Assembly (NCBI GenBank): GCA_025060555.1
Contig: JANXBC010000001.1
Coordinates: 12,631 to 76,630, forward strand
Direction: 5' to 3'
From: Candidatus Bipolaricaulota bacterium
GTDB taxonomy: Bacteria > Bipolaricaulota > Bipolaricaulia > Bipolaricaulales > Bipolaricaulaceae
DNA: 64,000 nt
Position numbers and translations under genes: made by a program. The notes beneath the pieces were generated by a model that was given only the letters and a program-made list of their open reading frames with translations, did not search any database and was not told the origin of the DNA. Below, piece by piece: positions 15,665 to 23,176 of the stretch. Every line of letters starts with the position of its first letter. Position 1 is the first letter of the stretch.

Positions 15665-18439
15665 GTGCGTGTGGGAAACGAGGTTAAACAGAATTGGCAT
15701 GCGTTAGAGACGGAGGAAGTCCTTCGTCGCCTTGGCGTTGACCCCCAACGCGGGCTTTCTTCCGGGGAAGCCCAAGCCCGTCTGAAAAAACATGGGCCCA
15801 ACGTCCTTCCCGAGGCCCCGCCAACTCCTTTTTGGAAACGTGTTCTTGAGCAACTAAAAGGTTTCGTGATCCTGATCCTCCTTGTGGCCACGGTGATCTC
15901 CATGGCCCTTGGGGATTGGATCGAGGCCGGGGCTATCCTAGCCATCGTCATCCTCAATGCCTTCATCGGGGCCATTCAGGAAAGCCGCGCTGAGCAGGCC
16001 CTCCAGAGTCTCAAGAAGATGGCCGCGCCAGAAGCCCAGGTCTTGCGGGATGGGGTGCGCCAGACCATCCCGGCTCGGGAACTCGTGCCGGGTGATATCG
16101 TGCTTCTTGAGGCGGGATCCATCGTGCCTGCGGACCTCCGCCTCCTGGAAACCGCCCAGCTTAGGGTGGATGAGTCCTCGCTCACCGGAGAGTCTGTGCC
16201 TGTGGATAAGGACGCTTCTTCTGCCCTCCTGCAAGATACGGCCCTCGCGGATCAGGTGAACATGGCCTTCTTGGGAACGACCGTGGTGTATGGCCGTGGC
16301 ACAGGCGTGGTCGTGGCCACTGGGTCCAATACAGTCCTCGGGGAAATCGCGGGGGTCATCGAGGAGCCTCAGGAGGAGACCCCGCTTCAGCGCAGGCTGG
16401 AGGAACTTGGGCGCGTACTAGGGGTCCTCATCCTCATCGTCTGCGGCGTGGTATTTTTGGTGGAGGTCCTGCGCGATCCGCACCTTCCGCTCCTTTGGCG
16501 CGAGGGTTTCTTGGCATACCTGCGGGCCTCCCAGCATGAACTCCTTGGGTTTTTCATCATCGCTGTGAGCCTTGCTGTGGCCGCTGTTCCGGAGGGGCTT
16601 CCGGCCGTGGTCACTTTGTGCCTGGCTGCCGGCATGCGGGAAATGCTCCGCCGGCATGCCTTGGTGCGAAGACTACCCTCCGTGGAAACCTTGGGCTCGG
16701 CTACGGTCATCTGCGCTGATAAGACGGGGACCCTCACCCAAAACCAAATGACCGTGACCAACATTTGGGTCGACGGAGACCTGGTCGCTGTGACAGGCCA
16801 AGGCTATAAACCTGATGGCCAATTCCTACTAAACGGTCATCCTGTGGATCCGCAAAAGCATCCCCTCCTTTTGAGCGCGCTGTGGCTTGGGCTTGTGTGC
16901 AACGATGCGGAATTGCGGGAGGAGAACGGCGCGTATCGGATCGTGGGCGATCCCACCGAAGGTGCGCTGCTTGTGGCCGCCCTGAAGGCCGGCCTTTCCC
17001 GGGACACCATCGTCCGGGTGAGTGAGTTGCCCTTTGACTCCGAGCGGAAACGCATGACCACCATTCATTTGGCGGCATCTTCTCCTCTCACTTTGACCAC
17101 CCCTTATGTGGCGGCAGTAAAAGGCGCTCCCGATGTAGTGCTTGCCCACTGTTCCGCTCTGGCCACGAAGGATGGGCCAAGGCCGCTTGGCGCCAGCGAG
17201 CGGGAGCGAATAAGCCGCGCGAACGAGGAACTTGCCGGTCAAGGACTGCGGGTTTTGGCGGTGGCTTATCGTCCCCTTCCCGCAGTCCCGGAGGAGCTAA
17301 GGCCGGAGGAGATCGAGCAAGACCTTATCTTCCTTGGCCTTTTGGGTATGCAAGATCCGCCCCGGCCGGAGGTCGCCGAGGCCTTGGCTACGGCCCGGCG
17401 GGCAGGCCTGCGCACGATCATGATCACCGGTGACCACGTGGCCACCGCCGTAGCCATCGCCAAACAGATCGGCCTCCTGCGGCCAAATGGCCGGGTGATA
17501 AGTGGAAGCGAACTTGATCGCATGAGCGACGAGGAGCTCGTGCGGGTGATTGATGAGGTGGACGTTTTTGCCCGGGTTTCCCCACATCATAAGGTGCGTA
17601 TTGTGGAGGCGCTGCGGGCGCGCGGGGAGATCGTGGCCATGACTGGGGATGGGGTGAACGACGCTCCTGCCCTCAAGCGGGCCGACATCGGGATCGCCAT
17701 GGGTATAGCCGGGACGGATGTGGCGAAGGCCACGGCCGACATGGTCCTTCTTGATGACAACTACGCTTCCATCGTTGCGGCGGTGGAGCAGGGGCGCGTC
17801 ATTTATGCCAACATCAGGAAGACTGTGTATTACCTGCTTTCCTGCAATTTCGCGGAGATCGCCATCATTTTCTTCGCCGTGCTTTTGGGCTGGCCGGCCC
17901 CACTTACGGCCATTCAGCTTCTTTGGTTGAACCTCCTTACAGATGGAGCGCCGGCCTTGGCCTTGGGGATGGAGCCGGCGGAGCCGGGGATCATGGAGCG
18001 GCCTCCGCGCTCGCCCAAGGAAAAAATCATCAACCGGGAGATGGTGGGCGGCGTTTTCTTTCAGGCTGGAGCCCTCACCGCCGCGGTGCTCGGCCTTTTC
18101 GCCTTCGCTTATCATGGTGCTTGGCGGGAGGACGCCGACACCCTGGCCTTCGTGACCCTTGTGGTCGCCGAGCTTTTCCGCGCTTATGCCGCGCGCTCTG
18201 AGTGGGTCCCGCTTGTTAAGGTCGGGCTCTTTACTAACCGCTGGATGCAGTGGGCCTTCGTCACCTCTGTCGCCCTCCTTCTCCTTGTGGTCTACACCCC
18301 CCCTCTCCGCGCGGTGTTCAACACCCTCCCCCTCACCCTCCCCATGTGGGCGGCGATCTTGCCGCTTTCACTCGTGCCTTTCCTCGTTGTGGAAGCGCGA
18401 AAAATTCTCCTCAATCTGCGGCGAGGTCACGGATCATGA
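15665..18439 (+). CDS. P2A-type (SERCA-like) Ca2+-transporting P-type ATPase
   Basis: A 924-residue cation pump. The phosphorylation site is DKTGTLTQNQ (near residue 350), the TGES actuator motif is present (LTGESVPVD, near 175) and the hinge reads MTGDGVNDAPALKRADIG. The M4 motif VPEGLP, the M5 NFAEI and the M6 NLLTDGAPALALG keep the side chains that form both Ca2+ sites of SERCA, so calcium export is likely rather than heavy metals or K+. A cation ATPase N-terminal domain opens the protein and a C-terminal domain closes it. Start may be GTG 15665 or GTG 15671; a GAAAGGA box precedes both. The 3' end overlaps convergent rimI by 29 bases. Confidence 0.9.
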   Translation: MRVGNEVKQNWHALETEEVLRRLGVDPQRGLSSGEAQARLKKHGPNVLPEAPPTPFWKRVLEQLKGFVILILLVATVISMALGDWIEAGAILAIVILNAFIGAIQESRAEQALQSLKKMAAPEAQVLRDGVRQTIPARELVPGDIVLLEAGSIVPADLRLLETAQLRVDESSLTGESVPVDKDASSALLQDTALADQVNMAFLGTTVVYGRGTGVVVATGSNTVLGEIAGVIEEPQEETPLQRRLEELGRVLGVLILIVCGVVFLVEVLRDPHLPLLWREGFLAYLRASQHELLGFFIIAVSLAVAAVPEGLPAVVTLCLAAGMREMLRRHALVRRLPSVETLGSATVICADKTGTLTQNQMTVTNIWVDGDLVAVTGQGYKPDGQFLLNGHPVDPQKHPLLLSALWLGLVCNDAELREENGAYRIVGDPTEGALLVAALKAGLSRDTIVRVSELPFDSERKRMTTIHLAASSPLTLTTPYVAAVKGAPDVVLAHCSALATKDGPRPLGASERERISRANEELAGQGLRVLAVAYRPLPAVPEELRPEEIEQDLIFLGLLGMQDPPRPEVAEALATARRAGLRTIMITGDHVATAVAIAKQIGLLRPNGRVISGSELDRMSDEELVRVIDEVDVFARVSPHHKVRIVEALRARGEIVAMTGDGVNDAPALKRADIGIAMGIAGTDVAKATADMVLLDDNYASIVAAVEQGRVIYANIRKTVYYLLSCNFAEIAIIFFAVLLGWPAPLTAIQLLWLNLLTDGAPALALGMEPAEPGIMERPPRSPKEKIINREMVGGVFFQAGALTAAVLGLFAFAYHGAWREDADTLAFVTLVVAELFRAYAARSEWVPLVKVGLFTNRWMQWAFVTSVALLLLVVYTPPLRAVFNTLPLTLPMWAAILPLSLVPFLVVEARKILLNLRRGHGS

Positions 18440-18845
18440 GGATACCATCTTCACCGTCTGCATAATAGCTGGGGAGGAGGGCAGCCTCGCGAAACCCTTG
18501 TTTTTGGTAGAACGCGCGGGCCGCGGTGTTGGAGGCGCGCACCTCCAAGCGCAGGCAGCGGGCACCCTTGGCTTCCCGAATTACGTGGGCCAAAAGGGCC
18601 GTGGCTATCCCCTTGCGCCGATGTTCTGGGGCCACGGCAAGATCGTGAATGTGCACCTCTCCCCCTTCACGAACGGCCAGGATGAATGCCACCACTCTGC
18701 CCTCCTCAGCTACAAAGGCCATGTTGTCGTGCTCCAAAATATAGGGCAAGAAAGCCAAAAGGGGCCACGGGTCGGAAAAGCTTGCTTTTTCCACACGATA
18801 AATTTCCGGGAGATCCCGAAGCCCGGCGCGCCGTATCCGCAACAC
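18411..18845 (-). CDS. rimI: RimI-like ribosomal protein N-alanine acetyltransferase (GNAT)
   Basis: A 144-residue GNAT acetyltransferase. The acetyl-CoA loop APEHRRKGIATALL is present near residue 75, preceded by EVHIHDLAV and followed by ASNTAARAFYQKQGF, the usual RimI layout. The protein begins VLRIRRAGLRDLPEIY; GTG at 18845 is chosen, although the frame stays open further upstream with sequence that looks non-coding. No good Shine-Dalgarno is seen, so a near-leaderless start is possible. Family role: acetylation of the N-terminus of a ribosomal protein or other targets. It is divergent from the TPR gene at 18888 and converges on the Ca2+ ATPase. Confidence 0.75.
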   Translation of the reverse strand: MLRIRRAGLRDLPEIYRVEKASFSDPWPLLAFLPYILEHDNMAFVAEEGRVVAFILAVREGGEVHIHDLAVAPEHRRKGIATALLAHVIREAKGARCLRLEVRASNTAARAFYQKQGFREAALLPSYYADGEDGILMIRDLAAD

Positions 18846-18887
18846 ACCGAATTTTAAGGTATAGGATTGAAGGAGAAGGAGGTCATT

Positions 18888-19724
18888 GTGCTTAGGCTGG
18901 TTTTGCTTGTGCTGCTTGGTACCGCCCTTGCCGGGATGGCCCAAGGCCCGGTGGAGGAGCTTCTTTCTCAGGCCGATGCCCTTTACGACTGCGGGCATGG
19001 CAACTTTGAATTCACGGAGTATGAGGCGCGGCTTAGGGAAGCGATCAGCATCTGGGAAGGGGTTCTTCCTTTGCTGAACGACAGGGAAAGCCGACGTGCG
19101 GTTCTTGTGAAGCTTTCTCGGGCCTGGTTTGAACTTGCCGAAGGGTATCTCCAAAAGGATCAAGACAAAGAAGCAGCTTACAAGAAGGGCAAAGATTACG
19201 GGCTTAGTGCGCTGCGGTTGGACGGGGGGTTCGTGCTTGTGGAGGGGAAAGAGGGTTTTCGCGCAGCTTTACAAACAGCCTCGGATGTGGAGGCGCTCTT
19301 TTGGTATGGGAATAACCTTGGGCGTTGGTTAGCTTACCACTATTGGGAGGCATTGACGGGTGGGACCCGCGATGTGTTTGCGGCGTTTGCGCGGTGCGCG
19401 GAACTAGATGAGAGCTATTGGGCGGGAGGGCCACGCCGCGCGCTCGCTAATTTTCTCGCCCAGACCCCAGGATTCCTGGGCGGGGATTTGCAAAGGGCCA
19501 AAACAGAGTTTCAGCGGGCCCTGGAGCTCGCTCCCCATTTCCTCCAGAACTACGTGGATTATGCGGAGCATTGGGCGAAGAAAGTTGGGGACAGCGCGCT
19601 CTTTTGCTCATTAGTAGAGGAAGCTCTGAGACGAGGCGCAGAGCCGGAGGTTTTTTGGTCCTGGCCATTCTACAACACTTTGGCCTTGCGGCGGGCGGGA
19701 AGTTTGCGCCAGGAATGCCGGTAG
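18888..19724 (+). CDS. TatT-like TPR secreted protein
   Basis: A 278-residue alpha-helical protein with a signal peptide (LRLVLLVLLGTALAGMAQG) and helical-repeat sequence. The segment EALFWYGNNLGRWLAYHYW and the final repeat KTEFQRALELAPHFLQNYVDYAEHW match the TRAP-transporter-associated TatT family, whose members are periplasmic TPR proteins that form trimers. No TRAP transporter genes are nearby, so the partner is unknown. GTG at 18888 is chosen because AAGGAGGT stands just before it; an upstream TTG at 18867 lacks this. It ends just before the promoter of the second fibre locus and may be unrelated to it. Confidence 0.65.
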   Translation: MLRLVLLVLLGTALAGMAQGPVEELLSQADALYDCGHGNFEFTEYEARLREAISIWEGVLPLLNDRESRRAVLVKLSRAWFELAEGYLQKDQDKEAAYKKGKDYGLSALRLDGGFVLVEGKEGFRAALQTASDVEALFWYGNNLGRWLAYHYWEALTGGTRDVFAAFARCAELDESYWAGGPRRALANFLAQTPGFLGGDLQRAKTEFQRALELAPHFLQNYVDYAEHWAKKVGDSALFCSLVEEALRRGAEPEVFWSWPFYNTLALRRAGSLRQECR

Positions 19725-19734
19725 TGTGCATCAC

Positions 19735-19762
19735 TTGACACCAGTTTACAGTGGTATATAAT
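19735..19762 (+). promoter_or_regulatory. Strong sigma-70-like promoter of the second fibre locus
   Basis: Consensus TTGACA (19735-19740) and TATAAT (19757-19762) with a 16-base spacer. Transcription would begin near 19769 and run straight into the first riboswitch. Confidence 0.8.
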
Positions 19763-19828
19763 GGAAGCACCTGGACAAGGATCCGGGTGAAAGGGGTGAG
19801 CAGGGCAGCCTAAGGGATCGGAAGACCG

Positions 19829-19921
19829 CCTGGCCTTCCGATAAAGGCAAACCCGTCGCAAGGCGGGGGCGCAAAGCCACAGGTCCCTCAGGGACGGCTG
19901 GGCTGCCGAAGAATGGCCAGG
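19829..19921 (+). promoter_or_regulatory. Cyclic-di-GMP-I riboswitch (GEMM), copy 1
   Basis: The core 19838-19911 carries the GEMM-I signature in order: AAAGGCAAACC, a GNRA-capped hairpin (GTCGCAAGGC), GCGCAAAGCC, a second hairpin around AGGTCCCTCAGGGAC, and GGGCTGCCGAAG. A closing helix P1 forms between CCTGGCC (19829-19835) and GGCCAGG (19915-19921). That helix contains the G of the ATG at 19913, with A19913 able to pair and U19914 bulged, so ligand-stabilised P1 should block initiation of the next gene. The RNA senses the second messenger that usually promotes surface attachment. Confidence 0.9.
19838..19911 (+). repeat. 74-base identical direct repeat, copy A (riboswitch core)
   Basis: Identical base for base to 20413-20486. 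The flanking P1 arms differ completely between copies but each remains self-complementary, so the repeat is a functional RNA core and not simple duplication noise. Confidence 0.92.
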
Positions 19922-20356
19922 AGATGGCTGCTGTTCATGATGGCATGCGCTTTGGGCTTTCCGGGCCTTGCCGGAAGTGTCTCCCGAACCGCTACCGTCT
20001 CCCTTTCCATCCCCGCCTTGAGCGTTCTTTCTCTCCCTGGGCGAGGGCTTTCCGGTCGGGAAATAGAGCTGGAGATTAGGCCCGATGAGCTGGTCCAGGG
20101 CGTTCTGCTCGTACCCCTTGAGGTAAAAAGCAATGTTCCGTGGGCGGTTACGGCACGGGTTCTCGCCGAGGCTCGTGCCGATCCCGTAGTCGGAGTACAG
20201 GGCGGCCCGGAGGTCTTGGTGGGAACGGAAGAGATCCCCCTCCTCTCGGGTCGGTCGGGGAAACATGAGCTCACCTTGGTTGTAAAATTGGCCAATCTGG
20301 GGCAAGCACAGGACAAGGTGAGGCTCATGTTGAAGATAGCGGGAATGGGTCAATGA
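19913..20356 (+). CDS. Small secreted pilin-like protein, first gene after riboswitch 1
   Basis: A 147-residue protein with a signal peptide (MARRWLLFMMACALGFPGLAG) and a beta-rich domain beginning RTATVSLSIPALSVLSL and containing LEVKSNVPWAVTARV, a strand pair also seen in the major subunit candidate at 20558 (WSNRPWTLSVAAN). It lacks the terminal YTL strand of the other subunits, so it may be an initiator, terminator or regulator of the fibre. The ATG at 19913 lies inside riboswitch helix P1 with no separate Shine-Dalgarno before it; ATG 19937 after AGGAG is an alternative but would lose most of the signal peptide. Sits between the two riboswitches. Confidence 0.55.
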   Translation: MARRWLLFMMACALGFPGLAGSVSRTATVSLSIPALSVLSLPGRGLSGREIELEIRPDELVQGVLLVPLEVKSNVPWAVTARVLAEARADPVVGVQGGPEVLVGTEEIPLLSGRSGKHELTLVVKLANLGQAQDKVRLMLKIAGMGQ

Positions 20357-20370
20357 GGGACCCAGTTGGG

Positions 20371-20381
20371 AAAGGAGGTGA
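20371..20381 (+). other. Orphan Shine-Dalgarno upstream of riboswitch 2
   Basis: AAAGGAGGTGA is a perfect SD with no start codon at a useful distance. A related GAAAGGGGTGAG stands at the same relative place upstream of riboswitch 1 (19789 onward), suggesting that the leader as well as the aptamer was duplicated. Confidence 0.4.
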
Positions 20382-20403
20382 GAGCCGAAAGAAGATTTAG
20401 GTG

Positions 20404-20494
20404 TTGGGGTGACCGATAAAGGCAAACCCGTCGCAAGGCGGGGGCGCAAAGCCACAGGTCCCTCAGGGACGGCTGGGCTGCCGAAGCACCCCAA
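20404..20494 (+). promoter_or_regulatory. Cyclic-di-GMP-I riboswitch (GEMM), copy 2
   Basis: The core 20413-20486 is identical to copy 1. Its closing helix P1 is formed by TTGGGGTG (20404-20411) and CACCCCAA (20487-20494), eight perfect pairs with a different sequence from copy 1. The compensatory change between copies is direct evidence that P1 matters. It precedes the major subunit candidate by about 60 bases. Confidence 0.92.
20413..20486 (+). repeat. 74-base identical direct repeat, copy B (riboswitch core)
   Basis: Second copy of the repeat at 19838-19911, about 575 bases downstream, with no mismatch. Confidence 0.92.
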
Positions 20495-20548
20495 GAGAAG
20501 CCAAAAACTCCCGGGGCAAGGAGGCCCGGTAAACAAAACTTCTCTTGG
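20491..20548 (+). promoter_or_regulatory. Expression platform of riboswitch 2 (SD-masking stem)
   Basis: CCAAGAGAAG (20491-20500) can pair with CTTCTCTTGG (20539-20548), hiding the first two Gs of the GGAGG Shine-Dalgarno (20547-20551). The first four bases of the left arm are also the end of P1, so P1 formation should shorten this stem and free the SD, predicting activation by c-di-GMP. An inner CCGGG/CCCGG hairpin (20511-20515 with 20525-20529) is also possible. Confidence 0.6.
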
Positions 20549-20557
20549 AGGTGCTCA

Positions 20558-21073
20558 ATGAAGAGCGTGAAGGTTTTGGCGGTTTTAGTGGCTGGAGTGA
20601 TGGGCGTGGTGAGCGGGATGGCTCAAAGTGTGACAGCGAACTCCACAGCGACGTTTACGGTGCCGACGTTGATTCGGTTGCAGCTCAGCGCTTCCACCAT
20701 CAACTTCGGGACCCTCACCGAGGGTGACTACGATGTGGGCTACAAGGACGCCCTGAGCGCCCAGGTCGTGTATGTTTGGAGCAACCGGCCTTGGACGCTC
20801 TCCGTGGCGGCGAACAGCGCGGCCTGGAACGGCCCGTGGGCCAAGCCCGCAAGCGACCTGCTTTTGCGTGTGGCTTCCGTGAACCGGCCGGAGCGCATCT
20901 CTTATTACCTAAACACCCTCACCGGCCTCACCACGAGCGGATTCACCGTTGCCCAGGGTCAACCGGGCGGGAACTTCCAGCACACCATGGACTTCCGCGT
21001 TCTGGTGAGCTGGGACAACGACGTGGCCGGCAACTACTCGCTCGGCTTCACCTACACCCTCACCGCGCCGTGA
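20558..21073 (+). CDS. Major pilin-like secreted subunit under riboswitch 2
   Basis: A 171-residue protein with a signal peptide (MKSVKVLAVLVAGVMGVVSGMAQ) and a single beta-sandwich-like domain without cysteines. It opens with a STATFTVPTLIRLQLS strand, has FGTLTEGDYDVGYKDA, shared almost word for word with the C-terminal domain at 21135 (LGTLTLVDYDQGYLDR), and ends DVAGNYSLGFTYTLTAP. The end strand recalls spore-coat-U/archaic-pilin domains. It has the best Shine-Dalgarno of the locus (GGAGG, 6-base spacing), a riboswitch in its leader and a strong terminator after it, all fitting an abundant structural subunit. Assignment as pilin is inferred. Confidence 0.6.
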   Translation: MKSVKVLAVLVAGVMGVVSGMAQSVTANSTATFTVPTLIRLQLSASTINFGTLTEGDYDVGYKDALSAQVVYVWSNRPWTLSVAANSAAWNGPWAKPASDLLLRVASVNRPERISYYLNTLTGLTTSGFTVAQGQPGGNFQHTMDFRVLVSWDNDVAGNYSLGFTYTLTAP

Positions 21074-21087
21074 CCCAGCGAAGGACG

Positions 21088-21124
21088 GGCAGCCCGGCTC
21101 CAGCGAAGAGCCGGGCTGCCTTTA
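21088..21124 (+). terminator. Strong hairpin terminator after major subunit gene
   Basis: A 13-bp perfect GC-rich stem (21088-21100 with 21108-21120) with a 7-base loop is followed by TTT. Partial read-through would make much more subunit than adhesin, chaperone and usher, as in known pilus operons. Confidence 0.8.
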
Positions 21125-21134
21125 TCCCGCTTCC

Positions 21135-22064
21135 ATGACCCGCAAACTCTTCCTCGGTTTAGTGGCATGGGGCCTCCTCGCGCTCCCCCTGGGGGCTCAG
21201 GACACAGGTTGGCGCAACCCCTCGCAAGACTATGGGGATTTTCGCAATCCCAAAGGGGCGTATTATGACGACACGGATTACGCCTGGGCGGAACCCGGCC
21301 AAACCCACATCTTCTTTGGTTATGAATTCCTTATCCCGCAAACCGTAGAGATCGTGGGGATCGAGGTGCGTCTGGATGTTCGGCGCCACCCGGCAGGTGG
21401 GCCGTTCGTGGCGTATCTGGATGTGCAGCTTTCCGGGGACAGTGGCGCGACCTGGACGCGGGCCTACACTGCCGGCCCCATTGAGAGCGATTGGTCGGTC
21501 TTTATCCTGGGTGGCCCCACCGATCGGTGGGGAAGGGTCTGGCGTCCCGAGGAATTTGAGCCTTCCACGTTCAGGGTCCGCCTCACAGCCTGGGCGCCGC
21601 GCTGGCCCACGATTTACCTGGATTGGGTGGCTGTGCGCATTTACTACAGCACCGGCCTCACTCTAGAGGTGGCCCCCAAAACGGTGTCCTTGGGCACGCT
21701 CACCCTCGTGGACTACGACCAGGGTTATTTGGACCGTCTGGGAGCCCAGGCCGTAGAGCTCCGCAGTCCGGCCACTTGGATCTTGTCCATCGCAGCGGTG
21801 CGAGCGGTCTGGAGCTACACCGGAACTCTGCCCGACCCCAAAAAGCCTTGCGGCCACCTCCTCTGGCGGGTGGAGTATGCCGAGGGCTCCGTGGACGCGG
21901 TGGAAAAGGACTTCATCCCCCTTTCCCTTTCAGAGCGGGCGGTGGCCAAGGGCCGAGCAGGCATGGCTAAGGTCAGCCTGAGCTTCCGCCTCCTTGTGGA
22001 CTACGACACCACCTGGCCCGGCACCTACTCCCTGGACTTCCGCTACACCCTCACCAGCCCTTAG
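21135..22064 (+). CDS. Two-domain adhesin-like secreted protein
   Basis: A 309-residue protein with a signal peptide (MTRKLFLGLVAWGLLALPLGA). The N-terminal domain (about residues 22-170) is beta-rich with YDDTDYAWAEPGQTH, a YEFLIP strand and WLD-type closing strand VAVRIYYS, and resembles the N-terminal domain of the protein at 12378. The C-terminal domain (about 175-309) matches the single-domain subunit at 20558 and ends GTYSLDFRYTLTSP. A receptor-binding-like domain followed by a pilin-like domain is the architecture of fimbrial tip adhesins. It begins 11 bases after the terminator with no clear Shine-Dalgarno, suggesting low expression. Ligand unknown. Confidence 0.55.
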   Translation: MTRKLFLGLVAWGLLALPLGAQDTGWRNPSQDYGDFRNPKGAYYDDTDYAWAEPGQTHIFFGYEFLIPQTVEIVGIEVRLDVRRHPAGGPFVAYLDVQLSGDSGATWTRAYTAGPIESDWSVFILGGPTDRWGRVWRPEEFEPSTFRVRLTAWAPRWPTIYLDWVAVRIYYSTGLTLEVAPKTVSLGTLTLVDYDQGYLDRLGAQAVELRSPATWILSIAAVRAVWSYTGTLPDPKKPCGHLLWRVEYAEGSVDAVEKDFIPLSLSERAVAKGRAGMAKVSLSFRLLVDYDTTWPGTYSLDFRYTLTSP

Positions 22065-22105
22065 ACCTTGTGCCGAAGTTTTCCTTCCCCCAAGATTGCC
22101 CTCGT

Positions 22106-23131
22106 ATGAAGCGTGCTTTCCTCCTTAGCTTTTTCTTCGTGGGTTTCCTCGGTGCAGCTTTCGAAGTGAACCTCCTGGAGGTAGACCTCCAGGCCCGACC
22201 TGGCCTAGTCCTTCCCTTCTCGTTCATTGTCAGGAACGAACTCGCTCAGCCTGAGCAGATTGTCCTTTACCTCGGCGACTGGGACCGCAACGAGTTCGGG
22301 GAGAATCAGTTTTACCAACCCGGCACGCTTGCCCGCTCCTCCGCTGCTTGGATCACCGTGGTGCCCACCTCCTTCGTTCTTGGGGCCGGCGAGGTGCGGG
22401 AGATCCAGGGTTCGGTGCAGATCCCTAACGACGCCAAACCCGGTACTTACTGGGCCATGGTATTCGTCCAAGGTGAGCCCCGCCTTGTCCCGTATGAAGG
22501 GGTTATGGTCACTGTGACGCGCCGGATCGGCATCAAGGTTTACATCACGGTTGAGCCCGCGGAGGCGCGCGGTGAGCTTCGGGGCGTGGAGGTGCGCGGC
22601 CTCAATCCGCTTTGGGCCTGGGTGAAGTTTGCCAACACCGGCACCCGGAACCTGCGGGAGGTCCGGGCCACGCTGCGAGTGGTGGATGTACAGGGCCGTA
22701 CCGTGGCGGAGGCCAGCGCCGCACCTGTGCCGTGCCTTCCCGGCGCGGAGCGGTGGATCCGGGTGAACACGGATTTCCGCCCCTCGCCTGGGGTGTACCA
22801 GGTTCTCGCCACCGTGGATTACGGCGGTGAGGCTCTCCTAGGCTTGACCCTGCGTTTGGCCGTTCGTCCCCTCTCCTTGTTTCCCTTGGGAGAAGGGCTT
22901 GGGATCCCTCAAGACCTCGACGGCAACGGGTTCTACGAGGACGTGAACGGCGACAGCCTCTTCAATGAGGTGGACGTAGAGGTCTTGAGGGGGAACCTCA
23001 TGAGCCCGGTCGTGCGTGCCAACCTCCGGGCCTTTGATTTCAACAACGACGGGGTTGTGGACGAGCAAGACGTAAAAGCTCTAGAAGCTCTCCTCGCAGC
23101 CATCCCGGCCAAACTTCCCGCCGGAAGATAA
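22106..23131 (+). CDS. Secreted chaperone-like protein with dockerin-like EF-hand tail
   Basis: A 341-residue secreted protein. After the signal peptide (MKRAFLLSFFFVGFLGA) come two Ig-like domains: the first (about 20-145) has WITVVPTSFVLGAGEVREIQG and GTYWAMVFVQGEP, matching the chaperone-like protein at 10669 and DUF916; the second (about 150-255) has LWAWVKFANTGTRNLREV. A third part (about 270-335) carries dockerin-like calcium loops, DLDGNGFYEDVNGDSLFNEVD and DFNNDGVVDEQD, absent from the other locus. ATG 22106 is chosen for the signal peptide; a GTG at 22070 is in frame. It precedes the usher-like gene by 45 bases. Confidence 0.6.
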   Translation: MKRAFLLSFFFVGFLGAAFEVNLLEVDLQARPGLVLPFSFIVRNELAQPEQIVLYLGDWDRNEFGENQFYQPGTLARSSAAWITVVPTSFVLGAGEVREIQGSVQIPNDAKPGTYWAMVFVQGEPRLVPYEGVMVTVTRRIGIKVYITVEPAEARGELRGVEVRGLNPLWAWVKFANTGTRNLREVRATLRVVDVQGRTVAEASAAPVPCLPGAERWIRVNTDFRPSPGVYQVLATVDYGGEALLGLTLRLAVRPLSLFPLGEGLGIPQDLDGNGFYEDVNGDSLFNEVDVEVLRGNLMSPVVRANLRAFDFNNDGVVDEQDVKALEALLAAIPAKLPAGR

Positions 23132-23176
23132 CAAAGCTCTCCCAGACTTAGGTCCTGCGGTCCCATAATTCCCCGG

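Noticed and set aside
17297..18115. Minus-strand open frame of 272 codons inside the Ca2+ ATPase gene.
   Set aside because: Covers conserved ATPase sequence in the sense frame; no domain in the antisense product.
18849..19163. N-terminal extension of the RimI frame.
   Set aside because: It runs antisense through the TPR gene, and the GNAT domain begins right at the chosen GTG.
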